NCBI GenBank assembly: GCA_945910925.1
Contig: CAMDZX010000001.1
Location: 1-33,642, forward strand
Direction: 5' to 3'
Length of the DNA stretch: 33,642 bases
Source: an uncultured bacterium
Lineage (GTDB): Bacteria; Cyanobacteriota; Vampirovibrionia; Gastranaerophilales; Gastranaerophilaceae
Shown here: positions 25,867-33,642 of the stretch, in pieces
Position numbering within the stretch: the first letter of the stretch is position 1
Layout: every line of letters begins with the position of its first letter
Position numbers and translations under genes: made by a program
Notes under the pieces: model-generated
What the model saw: the letters and a program-made list of their open reading frames with translations, nothing else
Database searches by the model: none
What the model was told of the DNA's origin: nothing

Positions 25867-26661
25867 TTAATTTAATTTCCACTTACGTTTTAAGGATGTT
25901 AATGTTCCGTCATTTACCATATTAGCAATGTTAGAATCTATAAGTTTTAATAATGTTTTTGTTTCAGGAGTTTTTCTAACTGCAATAGCATATAACTCTC
26001 TTGTATAGCGCTTAGGAAGCAGTTTTACGGAGGAATCTTTTAATGCATAATTTCTTAAAATGGTATCATCTGATGTTATACCTTGAATTGTACCGTTCTT
26101 TAAAGCCTTGTATGCATCATGATATGTCTTATAACCATATATATTTGCAGACGGAATAAGAGTTCTTATATTTTTCTCCGCAGTTGAGCCATATAAAACT
26201 CCGACATTTCTTTCATCTAAGTCAGCAAGAGTTCGGATACTACTACCTGATTTTACTAACAAAGCCTGCCCTGTAACAAAATATGGTTTAGAAAAATTTA
26301 CTATTGCACGTCTTTCAGGAGAAGTTGTCATTGTAGCAATAACAAAATCTACCTTTCCGGCATTTAAAAAATAAAGTCGATTTGACGGTGTAACCTGTAC
26401 AAATTGTATTTTTTCGGGGTCATGAAAGATATCTCTTGCTATTCTTTTAGCAATATCTACATCTAATCCGACATTTTTTCCGTTTTCTAAGTATCCAAAA
26501 GGACGTGTGTCAGTTTTAACACCTGCAATAATATATCCCCGTGTTCTTATAGTTTTCAACAAATCCTGTTCAACAGTATTTGCTTTATCAAGTTTGTAAT
26601 CAACTATATAAACTATTGCGAGAACAATACATATTAAAATAAGCCAAAATTTATCGCCCAT
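25867..26661 (-). CDS. Family 3 solute-binding protein (polar amino acid type)
   Basis: 264 residues. A hydrophobic segment (about 6-20) without a lipobox or clear signal-peptidase site is followed by a family 3 binding domain: TRGYIIAGVKTDTRPFGY (40-57), GLDVDIAKRIA (65-75), TMTTSPERRAIVNFSKPYF (about 111-129) and LADLDERNVGVLYGSTAE further on. The Arg in SPERR is the usual ligand carboxylate contact. It would sit outside the inner membrane, probably held by the uncleaved N-terminal helix. No ABC permease or ATPase gene is nearby, so it is either an orphan subunit or a sensor. No ribosome-binding site is visible before ATG; a promoter-like pair at 26671-26699 would give an almost leaderless mRNA. 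The next gene on the same strand, the giant protein, starts 99 bases later, separated by AT-rich DNA with only a weak AT hairpin. Confidence 0.88.
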   Translation of the reverse strand: MGDKFWLILICIVLAIVYIVDYKLDKANTVEQDLLKTIRTRGYIIAGVKTDTRPFGYLENGKNVGLDVDIAKRIARDIFHDPEKIQFVQVTPSNRLYFLNAGKVDFVIATMTTSPERRAIVNFSKPYFVTGQALLVKSGSSIRTLADLDERNVGVLYGSTAEKNIRTLIPSANIYGYKTYHDAYKALKNGTIQGITSDDTILRNYALKDSSVKLLPKRYTRELYAIAVRKTPETKTLLKLIDSNIANMVNDGTLTSLKRKWKLN

Positions 26662-26670
26662 ATAGTATAT

Positions 26671-26699
26671 ATTAAATAATGAATATACTATTTTGTAAA
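26671..26699 (-). promoter_or_regulatory. Possible promoter of the solute-binding protein gene
   Basis: On the minus strand TTTACA (26699-26694), 17 bases, TTTAAT (26676-26671). The transcript would start about four bases before ATG. The whole 74-base divergent gap is AT-rich, so this is a weak call. Confidence 0.3.
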
Positions 26700-26735
26700 T
26701 ACATTTTGTGCTATCATAATATGTAAGGGGGCAAT

Positions 26736-27134
26736 ATGGAGGCTTTAGAATATTTTAAATCAGGTTTTTCCTGTTCAGAAAGTATTATAAAAGAGGCAAT
26801 TGATCTCGGAATTTGTGATGAAGCATTTGTATCTGCGGCAACTGCATTCTCCGGCGGTATGGGCTCCGGATGTTTATGCGGTGCGGTATCTGCATCTCAA
26901 ATGGTTATTGGAGCAGTATTCGGCAGAAATAATAAATTTGGAAATGAAGTTGTAGCAAGAGCAAAAGCAAAAGAATTTATCGAAAAATTTAAGACTAAAT
27001 ATCCGGCAACCTGTTGCAGAGTATTATCAAAAGATTTTGAATTTCATTCAATTGAACGCAAAGAGCACTGCAAAAAGATTGTAGATTATTGTTCAAAACT
27101 ATTAAAGGATATGGTAATGTATGAACACGTATAA
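26736..27134 (+). CDS. C_GCAxxG_C_C family cysteine-rich protein, probable redox or metal role
   Basis: 132 residues with eight cysteines: C13 in FSCSES, C27, C46 and C48 in the GGMGSGCLCGAVSA stretch (40-53), C93-C94, C112 and C119. The pattern of an early Cys, a glycine-rich GCxCGA loop, a CC pair and two late Cys matches the C_GCAxxG_C_C family, which has no proven function but is thought to be redox-active or to bind a metal cluster. There is no signal peptide. AAGGGGG four bases before ATG is a very strong ribosome-binding site. The last 14 bases overlap the next gene in another frame, indicating coupled translation with the formyltransferase. Confidence 0.9.
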   Translation: MEALEYFKSGFSCSESIIKEAIDLGICDEAFVSAATAFSGGMGSGCLCGAVSASQMVIGAVFGRNNKFGNEVVARAKAKEFIEKFKTKYPATCCRVLSKDFEFHSIERKEHCKKIVDYCSKLLKDMVMYEHV

Positions 27135-28053
27135 AAAACGAATACTATTTTTAGGAATACCTGATATGGCTTTTGTATGTTTGGAAGCCTGTGTACAAGA
27201 AGGTATTAATATCGTTGGCGTAATGGGTCCAAAACCTTCCCATCATATGTATGAACCTTTTAAAGAATTTGTTGAATCAAAAGCTCTTAATTTTATACCT
27301 TATAACGATTTAAAATCAACGGAATTAATAAATACAATAAAAGAACTTAACGTCGATATGGCTGTGGTTTGTTCTTTCAATTATAAAATTCCGAAAGAAT
27401 TATTAAATGCGGTAAAAGATGGTTTTATAAATCTTCATCCATCGCTATTGCCGGCATACAGAGGTGCAAATCCATACTCAAGAGTCATAATGAACAATGA
27501 AAAAGAAACTGGAGTTACTATTCACCATATGAGCGAAGAATTTGATAAGGGGGACATCATTCTTCAAATAAAATGCCCTATCGAAAAAAATGAAACAATG
27601 GGCTCTCTATTCAATAAAACAAATGATATATGTATACAACTTTTACTTGCAAGTTTACAAGAATATGAAGAACGTCCTCTACCAAGAATTCCTCAAGTCG
27701 ATGGAGAATATCCTTTGGCACTTACTGTTAGTGATGCCGAAACATTTATAGATTATAACAACTCTGCCGAGACAATCGAGTGTTTAATAAGAGCTCTTAA
27801 TCCGTTTATTCTCGCATCTACCTACTTTAGAAGAACATTAGTAAAGGTTATGAAAGCAGAAGTTATAAAGAAACAATACACGTCAGATATTCCAAACGGT
27901 ACAATAGTTAAGATAAAAAATGATAAGGTAGTCATAAAAACATCAAAAGATTGCATCGCATTCACCGTAATGCAATTTGGCAGCTATTTTGCAGGCGACT
28001 CTACAGATTTTATTAAATTTGTTCACCCGAAAGAAGGAGAAAGGTTTTATTAA
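27121..28053 (+). CDS. Formyltransferase family protein (Fmt/ArnA N-terminal-like)
   Basis: 310 residues, like methionyl-tRNA formyltransferase. The N-terminal domain has FLGIPDMAFVCLEAC (10-24), then FINLHPSLLPAYRGANPYSR (102-121) with catalytic N104 and H106, and EFDKGDII (140-147) with D142, 36 residues after the His as in Fmt and ArnA. A C-terminal domain of the Formyl_trans_C kind (about 205-310) includes SAETIECLIRALNPF. In true Fmt the loop reads RGAAP; here it is RGANP. A 10-formyltetrahydrofolate-dependent transfer is likely, but the acceptor may be a sugar nucleotide or other amine and not Met-tRNA. The start overlaps the preceding gene by 14 bases and the stop overlaps the next start (TAATG). 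Confidence 0.85.
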   Translation: MNTYKKRILFLGIPDMAFVCLEACVQEGINIVGVMGPKPSHHMYEPFKEFVESKALNFIPYNDLKSTELINTIKELNVDMAVVCSFNYKIPKELLNAVKDGFINLHPSLLPAYRGANPYSRVIMNNEKETGVTIHHMSEEFDKGDIILQIKCPIEKNETMGSLFNKTNDICIQLLLASLQEYEERPLPRIPQVDGEYPLALTVSDAETFIDYNNSAETIECLIRALNPFILASTYFRRTLVKVMKAEVIKKQYTSDIPNGTIVKIKNDKVVIKTSKDCIAFTVMQFGSYFAGDSTDFIKFVHPKEGERFY

Positions 28054-28880
28054 TGGATAAATTAAATTTTCTTACGGCTGGTATGCCTATAAGAACTGGT
28101 AATAAAGGTTATGCAGGAGCTTTTAAAGTTTTAGAAGATATGGAACTTGACGGTCTTGAATTGGAGTTTGTACGAGGAGTCAGGATTAGTGATATAAGTC
28201 GACAAACTGTAAAAGAAAGTCCTATGGTAAAAACGATTCATGCACCTTTTTATATAAATTTAAACGCAAGAGAATCAGAAAAAATTGATGCAAGTATACA
28301 ACGCATAATTGAAACAGCAGAAATTGCTCATGACATTGGTGCATTTTCAATAACATACCATGCCGGTTTTTATTTAGGTATGGATAAAGAAAAAGTGTAC
28401 GAAACAATAAAAAATCAAACAAAAATTATAACGGATAATCTTTCCAATGCAGGCATAAAAGTATGGATTAGACCTGAAACAACAGGGAAAGCGACACAAT
28501 GGGGAGATTTAGATGAAATAATAAATCTTTCAAAAGAATTTGAATATGTCCTTCCTTGCGTCGATTTTTCACATCTGCATGCCAGATATAACGGGATAAG
28601 CAATACGTATGATGAATTTGCCCAAATTTTTGAACGTATCGGCAATGAACTTGAGGAAAAGAAACCGCTTGAAAATTTCCATGCCCACATGGCAGGTATT
28701 GAATATACCGCAAAAGGAGAAAAACAACACCTGAATTTTGAAGAATCTGATTTTAATTATAAGGAGTTGTTAAAAGCATTTAAAGATTTTGATGTTAAAG
28801 GTGCTATTGTATGTGAATCACCAAACATAGAAGATGATGCAAAGCTACTCAGCACATATTATCATGGTTTAACTTCATAA
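28053..28880 (+). CDS. Endonuclease IV-like TIM barrel protein (archaeal-type Nfo relative)
   Basis: 275 residues. Metal ligands of the AP-endonuclease/xylose isomerase-like barrel are visible: H63 (TIHAPFYINL), H103 (TYHAGFYLG), E142 (RPETTGK), D171 and H174 (DFSHLHAR), H210 (FHAHMAGIEY), H226 (GEKQHLNFE) and E255 (CESP). In E. coli Nfo an Asp lies two residues before the last His; here it is Lys, and the GIEYxxKGEKxHL stretch instead resembles archaeal members as I remember them. DNA repair at abasic sites is the family role, but the barrel also includes sugar isomerases, and the operon partners (redox protein, formyltransferase) do not point to repair. ATG overlaps the preceding stop by one base. 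Confidence 0.82.
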   Translation: MDKLNFLTAGMPIRTGNKGYAGAFKVLEDMELDGLELEFVRGVRISDISRQTVKESPMVKTIHAPFYINLNARESEKIDASIQRIIETAEIAHDIGAFSITYHAGFYLGMDKEKVYETIKNQTKIITDNLSNAGIKVWIRPETTGKATQWGDLDEIINLSKEFEYVLPCVDFSHLHARYNGISNTYDEFAQIFERIGNELEEKKPLENFHAHMAGIEYTAKGEKQHLNFEESDFNYKELLKAFKDFDVKGAIVCESPNIEDDAKLLSTYYHGLTS

Positions 28881-28945
28881 AGTGGACTTAACATTGTGTT
28901 TTATCTAAAATAAATAACGAAGAGAAGTTTTAGCAGGTTTTGTAT

Positions 28946-31900
28946 ATGAAAAAATTTTATATAACTATATGTGTATTACTGACGGTATTGTTTGTCTTGT
29001 GTTTTATCCCATTTAACGCAAACAAATTTATTCCGGTAGTAAAAGAACAGATTGAAGATTTGTATGGAATCACACCAAATATCAATACTCTTGTCATAAA
29101 GTTCGGGTCATCAATTGTAGTTAAATCACCCCAAATTGTCCTTAGATATGATAAAACAGAGGATTTTGCAACTATTGACGGCATAAAGTTAAAAATTGCT
29201 TTGTTACCATTACTAAAAAATGAAATAAAAATTAAAGACATTAGAATTGATAACATAAACTGTAAATTAAAAACAGACAATAACGGAGAGTTTCTAATTA
29301 TTAAGCAAATAAAACCTGTAACAGATGTGAATGTTATATCAAAAGTTCGTTTAAAGAATTACACAGTAACAATTCAAGATAATAAAGAACAAGATTATGT
29401 TTTTAAAGGAACAGAATTTTTGTTATCCGATTTTCAACCTGCAAAATACTTTAAACTTTCAACGAAGGGTAAAGTCCTAATTACAGATATTCCTCATATA
29501 AATTATGATTTTTCAATTATATTTGATGGTGATGTCAACAATAAAACAAACAATACGGATATATTGGACTTTCTTGCACAAATTAAGGCAAAAGAACTCA
29601 AAGGCAGTATCATTTCCGATTTAAAAATAAAAAATACGGATAATCATTACAAAGCAGACGGTGTAATAAGTTTAGACAAAATCACCTTTAACGCGGATGG
29701 CAAACAACTTCCATACAGCAATGCCAATTTTACCTTCTTAGGAAATAAAATTGCAATTTCATCTCTTTTATATACAAACGAACAGGATAAAATTAAAATA
29801 AACGGTTATGTAACACACTCTGATGTTCCTAACTTTAATATCGCAGTAAAATCAGATAAGATAGATTTAAAGGACTTGTATTGCTTTGCAAGAATATTCT
29901 CAGACGTATCAAACTTAGAGCAGGTTAAAGATATTAACGGTACATTATATTCAGATTTTACATTAAAAGGTTCTCTTAAACATCTAAAATCTAACGGACT
30001 CTTCAAAATCAATAATGCTAATATCTTAACGGATAAATTCAGAATTAACGATATAAACTCTGATATTAGTTTTGCAAATAACAAAATTTTAATTAACACA
30101 GCAAAAGCATATATCAACAATGCCCCTATAAACATAACCGGCGAAATTGTTTCAGATAAATTAAACATTAATCTTATTGTTGACAAATTCAAACTAAAAA
30201 ATTTTGAATATAACAATTTACATATAAACGGTGGTATTGTATCCGTAATTGCAAATATCTCAGGACGCTGCAAAAATATAATACCAAGGATTGAAGCAGA
30301 ATTAACCAATGCAAACGGATATTATAATAAGGTTAAAATTACGACTAACAGAGTATTGTTCAAATCTGCAAGTAAAACATCCGGAGAAATATATGCTTCT
30401 GATACAAATCTAAATATCCCTAACCTAAATAAAATTTTCATTCCTTCATTAAAAGCTAAACTTACCGAGTCTGATATTGTTACGGATAATTGCTGTATAT
30501 TATCTAATAATTCAAAAATCAATTTTCAAGGGAAAATTTTAGATTATAACTCGGATAAATTAACCTTCCTGATAAAAGGCAACGGTTTCATTAATCCTAA
30601 CGGACTTTGCAATATAACGATATTGGATAACGTATATCCTACAAAAATTGAACTATACGGAAACAAACTTGAACAAACAATAAGAATGCAAGCATTATCA
30701 CAAAATTCACGTGCGCTTATTTCTTTTGTTCAACCTGTAATAATGAATTTTTCTGCCAAACTCTCTGACAACGAATTAAAAATTATTGATTGCAGCATAA
30801 ATACATTTAAAGGAATTTTTTCTGATAATTTAAAGAAAAATATTGCGACATCTTCAAAGTTGTGTGTCGTGACAGGCGGTATAGAAAATCTTGTACGCCC
30901 AACCATAAAAAATGTAAAATTAAATTTTCTAAAACCATGTTCCCTAAACATTTCACACTATATGGCTAAAATTTCAGGGAACCTTATTATAAATGGCTCA
31001 ATTATAAAACCTGAAATCGTTGGAAACATAAAATTCCCAATAATTTCAGATAAATATGGCTGCTTTACCGCAAAAAATATTTCTCTCGGAATTACTAAAA
31101 ATATTGTAAACTTTGACTGTCCAAACGTAAAAATATTTGAAAGCGCAATAAGCTGTGTAGGGGTTGCAGAAACAAGACTATCTAAAGATATTAAGATTAA
31201 AACAATTAATATTAAATCAAAAGATATGGATATTGATAATTTATCGCTTCTACTTTTGCTTGCAAAAGATACCGGAATAAATCCAACCATTGAAGCCGGA
31301 ACAATGTTCTCAGAGAATGTACAAATAAAAACGCCGGCAGACACACTACTGTTAACGGACATGAATACCGCATTCAAATTAAAGAACAATATGCTCAATA
31401 TAACAAACTTGAATGCAAACATGTATAACGGGAAAATTGCAGGTAAAATAGACTTAAACACAAACACAGGCGATTATACTGGCATTATACAAGGACGAGG
31501 AATAAGCGCAGGTGCGGTAGTTAAAACAATGACAAACCTAAAAGAAAATATATGTGGCAAACTGGATTTTGATATGGATATCAATTCCTCTATAAAATCA
31601 AAATTACTTAGACAAGCGAATTTAAAATTTATAATACACGACGGACAAATGAGTACATTAGGCAAGGTTGAACATTTACTATACGCTCAGAATATTATTG
31701 CCGATAATATGCTAAAAACGTCACTTGCGGTCATAGGCAGGGCAATTGCGACAAAAGATACAGGGTTATTTAAGTATCTGAACGGAATGTTAACTATTAA
31801 TAATGATGTTGTCACAATAAAATCAATGAAAATGTTAGGACCTAATATGAGCTTGTATATAACAGGACATTACGGACTTATGTCTAACATTGCAAATGCT

Positions 31901-32221
31901 ACAATTCTCGGCAGATTGTCTAATACTATTGTTTCATCACTTGGAAGCTTTGGCACATTTACTATGAACAAGTTTAAAATTGCTTTGACAGGCGAATCTT
32001 CAGAATACTCAAAAATTTTACAAGCGGGAGTAGAAAATATTCCACAATTACCACAGAGAAATACAAAAGAGTTTAAAGCTATTATATCAGGACCTGCAGA
32101 AGCAAAAAGCTCTGTTAGAACATTTATGTGGATTTCAGAAACCGAAAAAGAATACAGGACGAAAGAAGTTAATCAATCTAATGCGATTATACCTAAATTT
32201 ATAGAAAGCCTATCTTATTAA
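28946..32221 (+). CDS. AsmA-like envelope protein
   Basis: 1091 residues. One N-terminal membrane helix (about 4-24, FYITICVLLTVLFVLCFIPF) is followed by a long, repetitive beta-rich region of Asn/Lys/Ile-rich strands and a C-terminal part (about 870-1060) resembling the AsmA-like C-terminal domain (NANMYNGKIAGKIDL, then LKFIIHDGQMSTLGKVEHLL and ITGHYGLMSN). Members are thought to span the periplasm as grooved bridges that carry phospholipid to the outer membrane. The size is large for AsmA and nearer to YhdP or TamB proteins. ATG at 28946 is preferred over a TTG two codons earlier; the ribosome-binding site is weak (AGG nine bases upstream). It is separated by 65 bases from the endonuclease-like gene and converges on the aldolase-like gene with five bases between stops. 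Confidence 0.85.
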   Translation: MKKFYITICVLLTVLFVLCFIPFNANKFIPVVKEQIEDLYGITPNINTLVIKFGSSIVVKSPQIVLRYDKTEDFATIDGIKLKIALLPLLKNEIKIKDIRIDNINCKLKTDNNGEFLIIKQIKPVTDVNVISKVRLKNYTVTIQDNKEQDYVFKGTEFLLSDFQPAKYFKLSTKGKVLITDIPHINYDFSIIFDGDVNNKTNNTDILDFLAQIKAKELKGSIISDLKIKNTDNHYKADGVISLDKITFNADGKQLPYSNANFTFLGNKIAISSLLYTNEQDKIKINGYVTHSDVPNFNIAVKSDKIDLKDLYCFARIFSDVSNLEQVKDINGTLYSDFTLKGSLKHLKSNGLFKINNANILTDKFRINDINSDISFANNKILINTAKAYINNAPINITGEIVSDKLNINLIVDKFKLKNFEYNNLHINGGIVSVIANISGRCKNIIPRIEAELTNANGYYNKVKITTNRVLFKSASKTSGEIYASDTNLNIPNLNKIFIPSLKAKLTESDIVTDNCCILSNNSKINFQGKILDYNSDKLTFLIKGNGFINPNGLCNITILDNVYPTKIELYGNKLEQTIRMQALSQNSRALISFVQPVIMNFSAKLSDNELKIIDCSINTFKGIFSDNLKKNIATSSKLCVVTGGIENLVRPTIKNVKLNFLKPCSLNISHYMAKISGNLIINGSIIKPEIVGNIKFPIISDKYGCFTAKNISLGITKNIVNFDCPNVKIFESAISCVGVAETRLSKDIKIKTINIKSKDMDIDNLSLLLLLAKDTGINPTIEAGTMFSENVQIKTPADTLLLTDMNTAFKLKNNMLNITNLNANMYNGKIAGKIDLNTNTGDYTGIIQGRGISAGAVVKTMTNLKENICGKLDFDMDINSSIKSKLLRQANLKFIIHDGQMSTLGKVEHLLYAQNIIADNMLKTSLAVIGRAIATKDTGLFKYLNGMLTINNDVVTIKSMKMLGPNMSLYITGHYGLMSNIANATILGRLSNTIVSSLGSFGTFTMNKFKIALTGESSEYSKILQAGVENIPQLPQRNTKEFKAIISGPAEAKSSVRTFMWISETEKEYRTKEVNQSNAIIPKFIESLSY

Positions 32222-32226
32222 ACTCA

Positions 32227-32859
32227 TTATTGATTACGTAAGTTCAGAATTTCTCTTGCTTGTTCCTCAGATAATACAGAAGGACCACCTAAAATGTATG
32301 TATTTAAAACTACTTGCGCATATTGTTCTGCCAGTTCAAGTTTTAAATATGCATCATCAAGAGATTTACTTCCAATAATAACACCGTGATTTGCCATAAG
32401 AACACAATCATATTCATTAAAATATTTAGCAGTGTTTACAACCAACTCATTTGAAGACGGTAGTCCGTATTCAGCTAAAGGAATACCTTTAAAATAATAA
32501 ACATTTTCTGCCATAACAGGTGCCATAAGGTCTTTACCTGCGGAAGCAAAACTGCTTAAATATGGCGAATGTACGTGAAGTATAAAATTGATATCAGGGC
32601 GCATCTTATAAAACTCAATATGAAGTTTTTTTTCGCTTGACGGTTTTCTATCAGGAATAACTGTTTCTCCATCAAAATTTATTAATACAAAATCAGATTC
32701 CTTTAAGAAAGCGTTAGAGGAACCGGATGTTGTAATCAAAATATTTTCTCCAAATCTGGCAGATATATTACCTGAATATCCTGGTGTATAACCCTTTTTA
32801 CCCATCATAGAACCGACTTTAATAAGTTTTGAAATTAACTTATCCATACTAAATATCAT
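32227..32859 (-). CDS. Class II aldolase/adducin family protein (fuculose-phosphate aldolase-like)
   Basis: 210 residues, normal for the family. GYSGNISARFGENILITTSG (27-46) is the phosphate-binding region; the metal ligands are H95 and H97 (HVHSPY) and H158 (MANHGVI), with catalytic E76 (SSEKKLH). The family cleaves sugar phosphates such as L-fuculose-1-phosphate, or acts as methylthioribulose-1-phosphate dehydratase, so the substrate is open. The start is uncertain: ATG at 32859 overlaps the upstream LptD-like gene by 11 bases but has GAGG only three bases before it; ATG at 32847 (MDKLISK) is 15 bases from the same site. Either way translation is probably coupled to the upstream gene. Confidence 0.9.
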   Translation of the reverse strand: MIFSMDKLISKLIKVGSMMGKKGYTPGYSGNISARFGENILITTSGSSNAFLKESDFVLINFDGETVIPDRKPSSEKKLHIEFYKMRPDINFILHVHSPYLSSFASAGKDLMAPVMAENVYYFKGIPLAEYGLPSSNELVVNTAKYFNEYDCVLMANHGVIIGSKSLDDAYLKLELAEQYAQVVLNTYILGGPSVLSEEQAREILNLRNQ

Positions 32860-33642
32860 CTACCTCATCTTTTATATCCTGCACAACAGCTTTAGTCAGA
32901 ATTCCATCAACCTTTTGGGTTGCTTTTGTAGTCTGATGCGCAGCTTTATATAATGCCTCGTTCTTTTCTCTTTGCTTGTTAAAGTTTTCAGGATTTTTAA
33001 TAACTAATTTATCATAATCAACTGTTGTACCTTTTGGATCAAGAGCTAACACTAAATTAATAAAGGCGTTTTCCCTGACAAAATCGTAACCAAAATTTAC
33101 TTTCAAATCTTGTGGTCCTACACTTGCGTAGAATGAACATTCTTGGAAAAGTTTATCATTATAAGTATCATCCGACAATGTAACAGATCCTTGCCAAGCA
33201 AGAGTTAAGTATGGACATACTCGCAAATATTCTCTTAAGTATACATTTGAACGTCCGTACCGGTATGCATCAAAAACAGGAATAGGTGTATTATCATCAT
33301 ACGCAGATTGCAAATAACCAATATCCTGCATCCATCTACGATATTGCATATGCCAGTTAGGGCCAACGCGCCCTATAACCTGAGTATTACCGGTACCATA
33401 TATAGCTGCTGCTCCCTCAAAATTTACACCTAAAGATGTATAAAACTGCTTTTCATAATTTTTATAATTAAATATATTTTGTGACAATCTTGCCATATAT
33501 CTAAATCTGGTCGTACCGATATTAGCGCCTGACAATTGATTATAGTATCTGTCCTCATACATGTCTTGGAAATAACCGGCACTAATACGATGTTCATATG
33601 ATGTAGGATTATTCGCAAATAATGATGTAGTTGTATAAGCTT
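32849..33642 (-). CDS. C-terminal part of an LptD-like outer-membrane barrel (partial)
   Basis: The frame is open to the window edge, so the N-terminus lies beyond 33642; 263 residues are seen. Alternating hydrophobic and polar residues with many Tyr, Phe and Asn (for example TRFRYMARLSQNI, QVIGRVGPNWHMQYRRWM, YASVGPQDLKVNFGYDFV) are typical of amphipathic strands of a large outer-membrane barrel. The order of features is most like the LptD family, which inserts lipopolysaccharide in the outer membrane; other large barrels are possible. After the last strand-like stretch (NLVLALDPKGTTVDYDKLVI) a charged helical tail of about 50 residues ends in DEVDDI, unusual because barrels normally end on a strand with a terminal aromatic residue. 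The tail end overlaps the start of the aldolase-like gene. Confidence 0.75.
   Translation of the reverse strand, partial: AYTTTSLFANNPTSYEHRISAGYFQDMYEDRYYNQLSGANIGTTRFRYMARLSQNIFNYKNYEKQFYTSLGVNFEGAAAIYGTGNTQVIGRVGPNWHMQYRRWMQDIGYLQSAYDDNTPIPVFDAYRYGRSNVYLREYLRVCPYLTLAWQGSVTLSDDTYNDKLFQECSFYASVGPQDLKVNFGYDFVRENAFINLVLALDPKGTTVDYDKLVIKNPENFNKQREKNEALYKAAHQTTKATQKVDGILTKAVVQDIKDEVDDI

Noticed and set aside
25861..25878. TTTAA tandem repeat at the end of the solute-binding protein gene
   Set aside because: It is low-complexity AT sequence coding the Lys-Leu-Asn end and stop; nothing suggests a functional repeat.
27121..28053. Calling the formyltransferase fmt outright
   Set aside because: Catalytic residues fit, but the RGANP loop and operon partners differ from the usual fmt setting, so no symbol is given.
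28222..28713. Minus-strand open frames of 66-91 codons opposite the endonuclease IV-like gene
   Set aside because: The plus-strand frame keeps all metal ligands; the antisense frames are compositional shadows.
29806..31665. Several minus-strand frames of up to 169 codons opposite the AsmA-like gene
   Set aside because: Hydrophobic antisense of an Asn/Lys/Ile-rich AT-rich gene; no start signals.
33430..33618. Minus-strand frame of 62 codons overlapping the LptD-like gene
   Set aside because: Another frame on the same strand is open to the window edge and shows barrel-type strands; the short frame has no support.
1..33642. CRISPR arrays, tRNA or rRNA genes, prophage or insertion sequences
   Set aside because: No regularly spaced repeats, cloverleaf sequences with CCA-type ends, ribosomal signatures, transposase or integrase frames were seen.

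Overview
The window is AT-rich (about one third G+C by eye), densely coded on both strands, and carries no rRNA, tRNA, CRISPR array, transposase or phage gene. A Gram-negative cell plan is indicated by a partial LptD-like outer-membrane protein and an AsmA-like protein. Together with the efp-accB-accC order, GlgC, and very large coiled-coil proteins of unknown function (one starting MGMAASQ), the content best fits an uncultured gut bacterium of the Gastranaerophilales/Melainabacteria type (non-photosynthetic relatives of Cyanobacteria). That assignment is an inference from gene content, not from a marker gene.

Layout. 1-7262 is an accessory-looking minus-strand block: a 1028-aa protein of unknown function with helical ends, a 213-aa coiled-coil protein, and a two-unit M16 zinc peptidase. 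Two similar inverted repeats lie upstream of the first two genes, and a GC-rich palindromic element and a terminator lie between them. 7396-8241 is a stand-alone HD-GYP protein. 8532-14058 is a plus-strand run: glgC, a sugar transporter of the GPH/SLC45 kind, a small P-loop kinase resembling animal phosphomevalonate kinase, a polyprenyl-phosphate glycosyltransferase and a PMT/ArnT-like glycosyltransferase. A minus-strand membrane-anchored protein of unknown function overlaps the stop of the last one. 15079-17530 is efp-accB-accC, with a strong hairpin terminator inside it between accB and accC and a bidirectional terminator at its end.

17594-26661 is a minus-strand block: a GAF-GGDEF-HD-GYP signalling protein whose HD motif is degraded, a giant 2076-aa protein with a recognisable but widely spread papain-type active site, and an orphan solute-binding protein. 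The giant gene's leader can fold so that its ribosome-binding site is paired. 26736-32221 runs on the plus strand: a C_GCAxxG_C_C cysteine-rich protein, a formyltransferase and an endonuclease IV-like TIM barrel in overlapping frames, then an AsmA-like protein. The right end holds a class II aldolase-like protein and the C-terminal part of an LptD-like barrel, both on the minus strand and overlapping.

How the parts fit. Core metabolism (fatty acid synthesis, translation of polyproline, glycogen precursor) is mixed with envelope building (lipid-linked sugar transfer, LptD/AsmA) and with proteins of unknown function. The giant papain-like protein is the strongest candidate for something undescribed. 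Start sites were moved inward for several genes (glgC, transporter, efp, the 293-aa protein, the GGDEF protein, AsmA) where a ribosome-binding site or promoter decides it.
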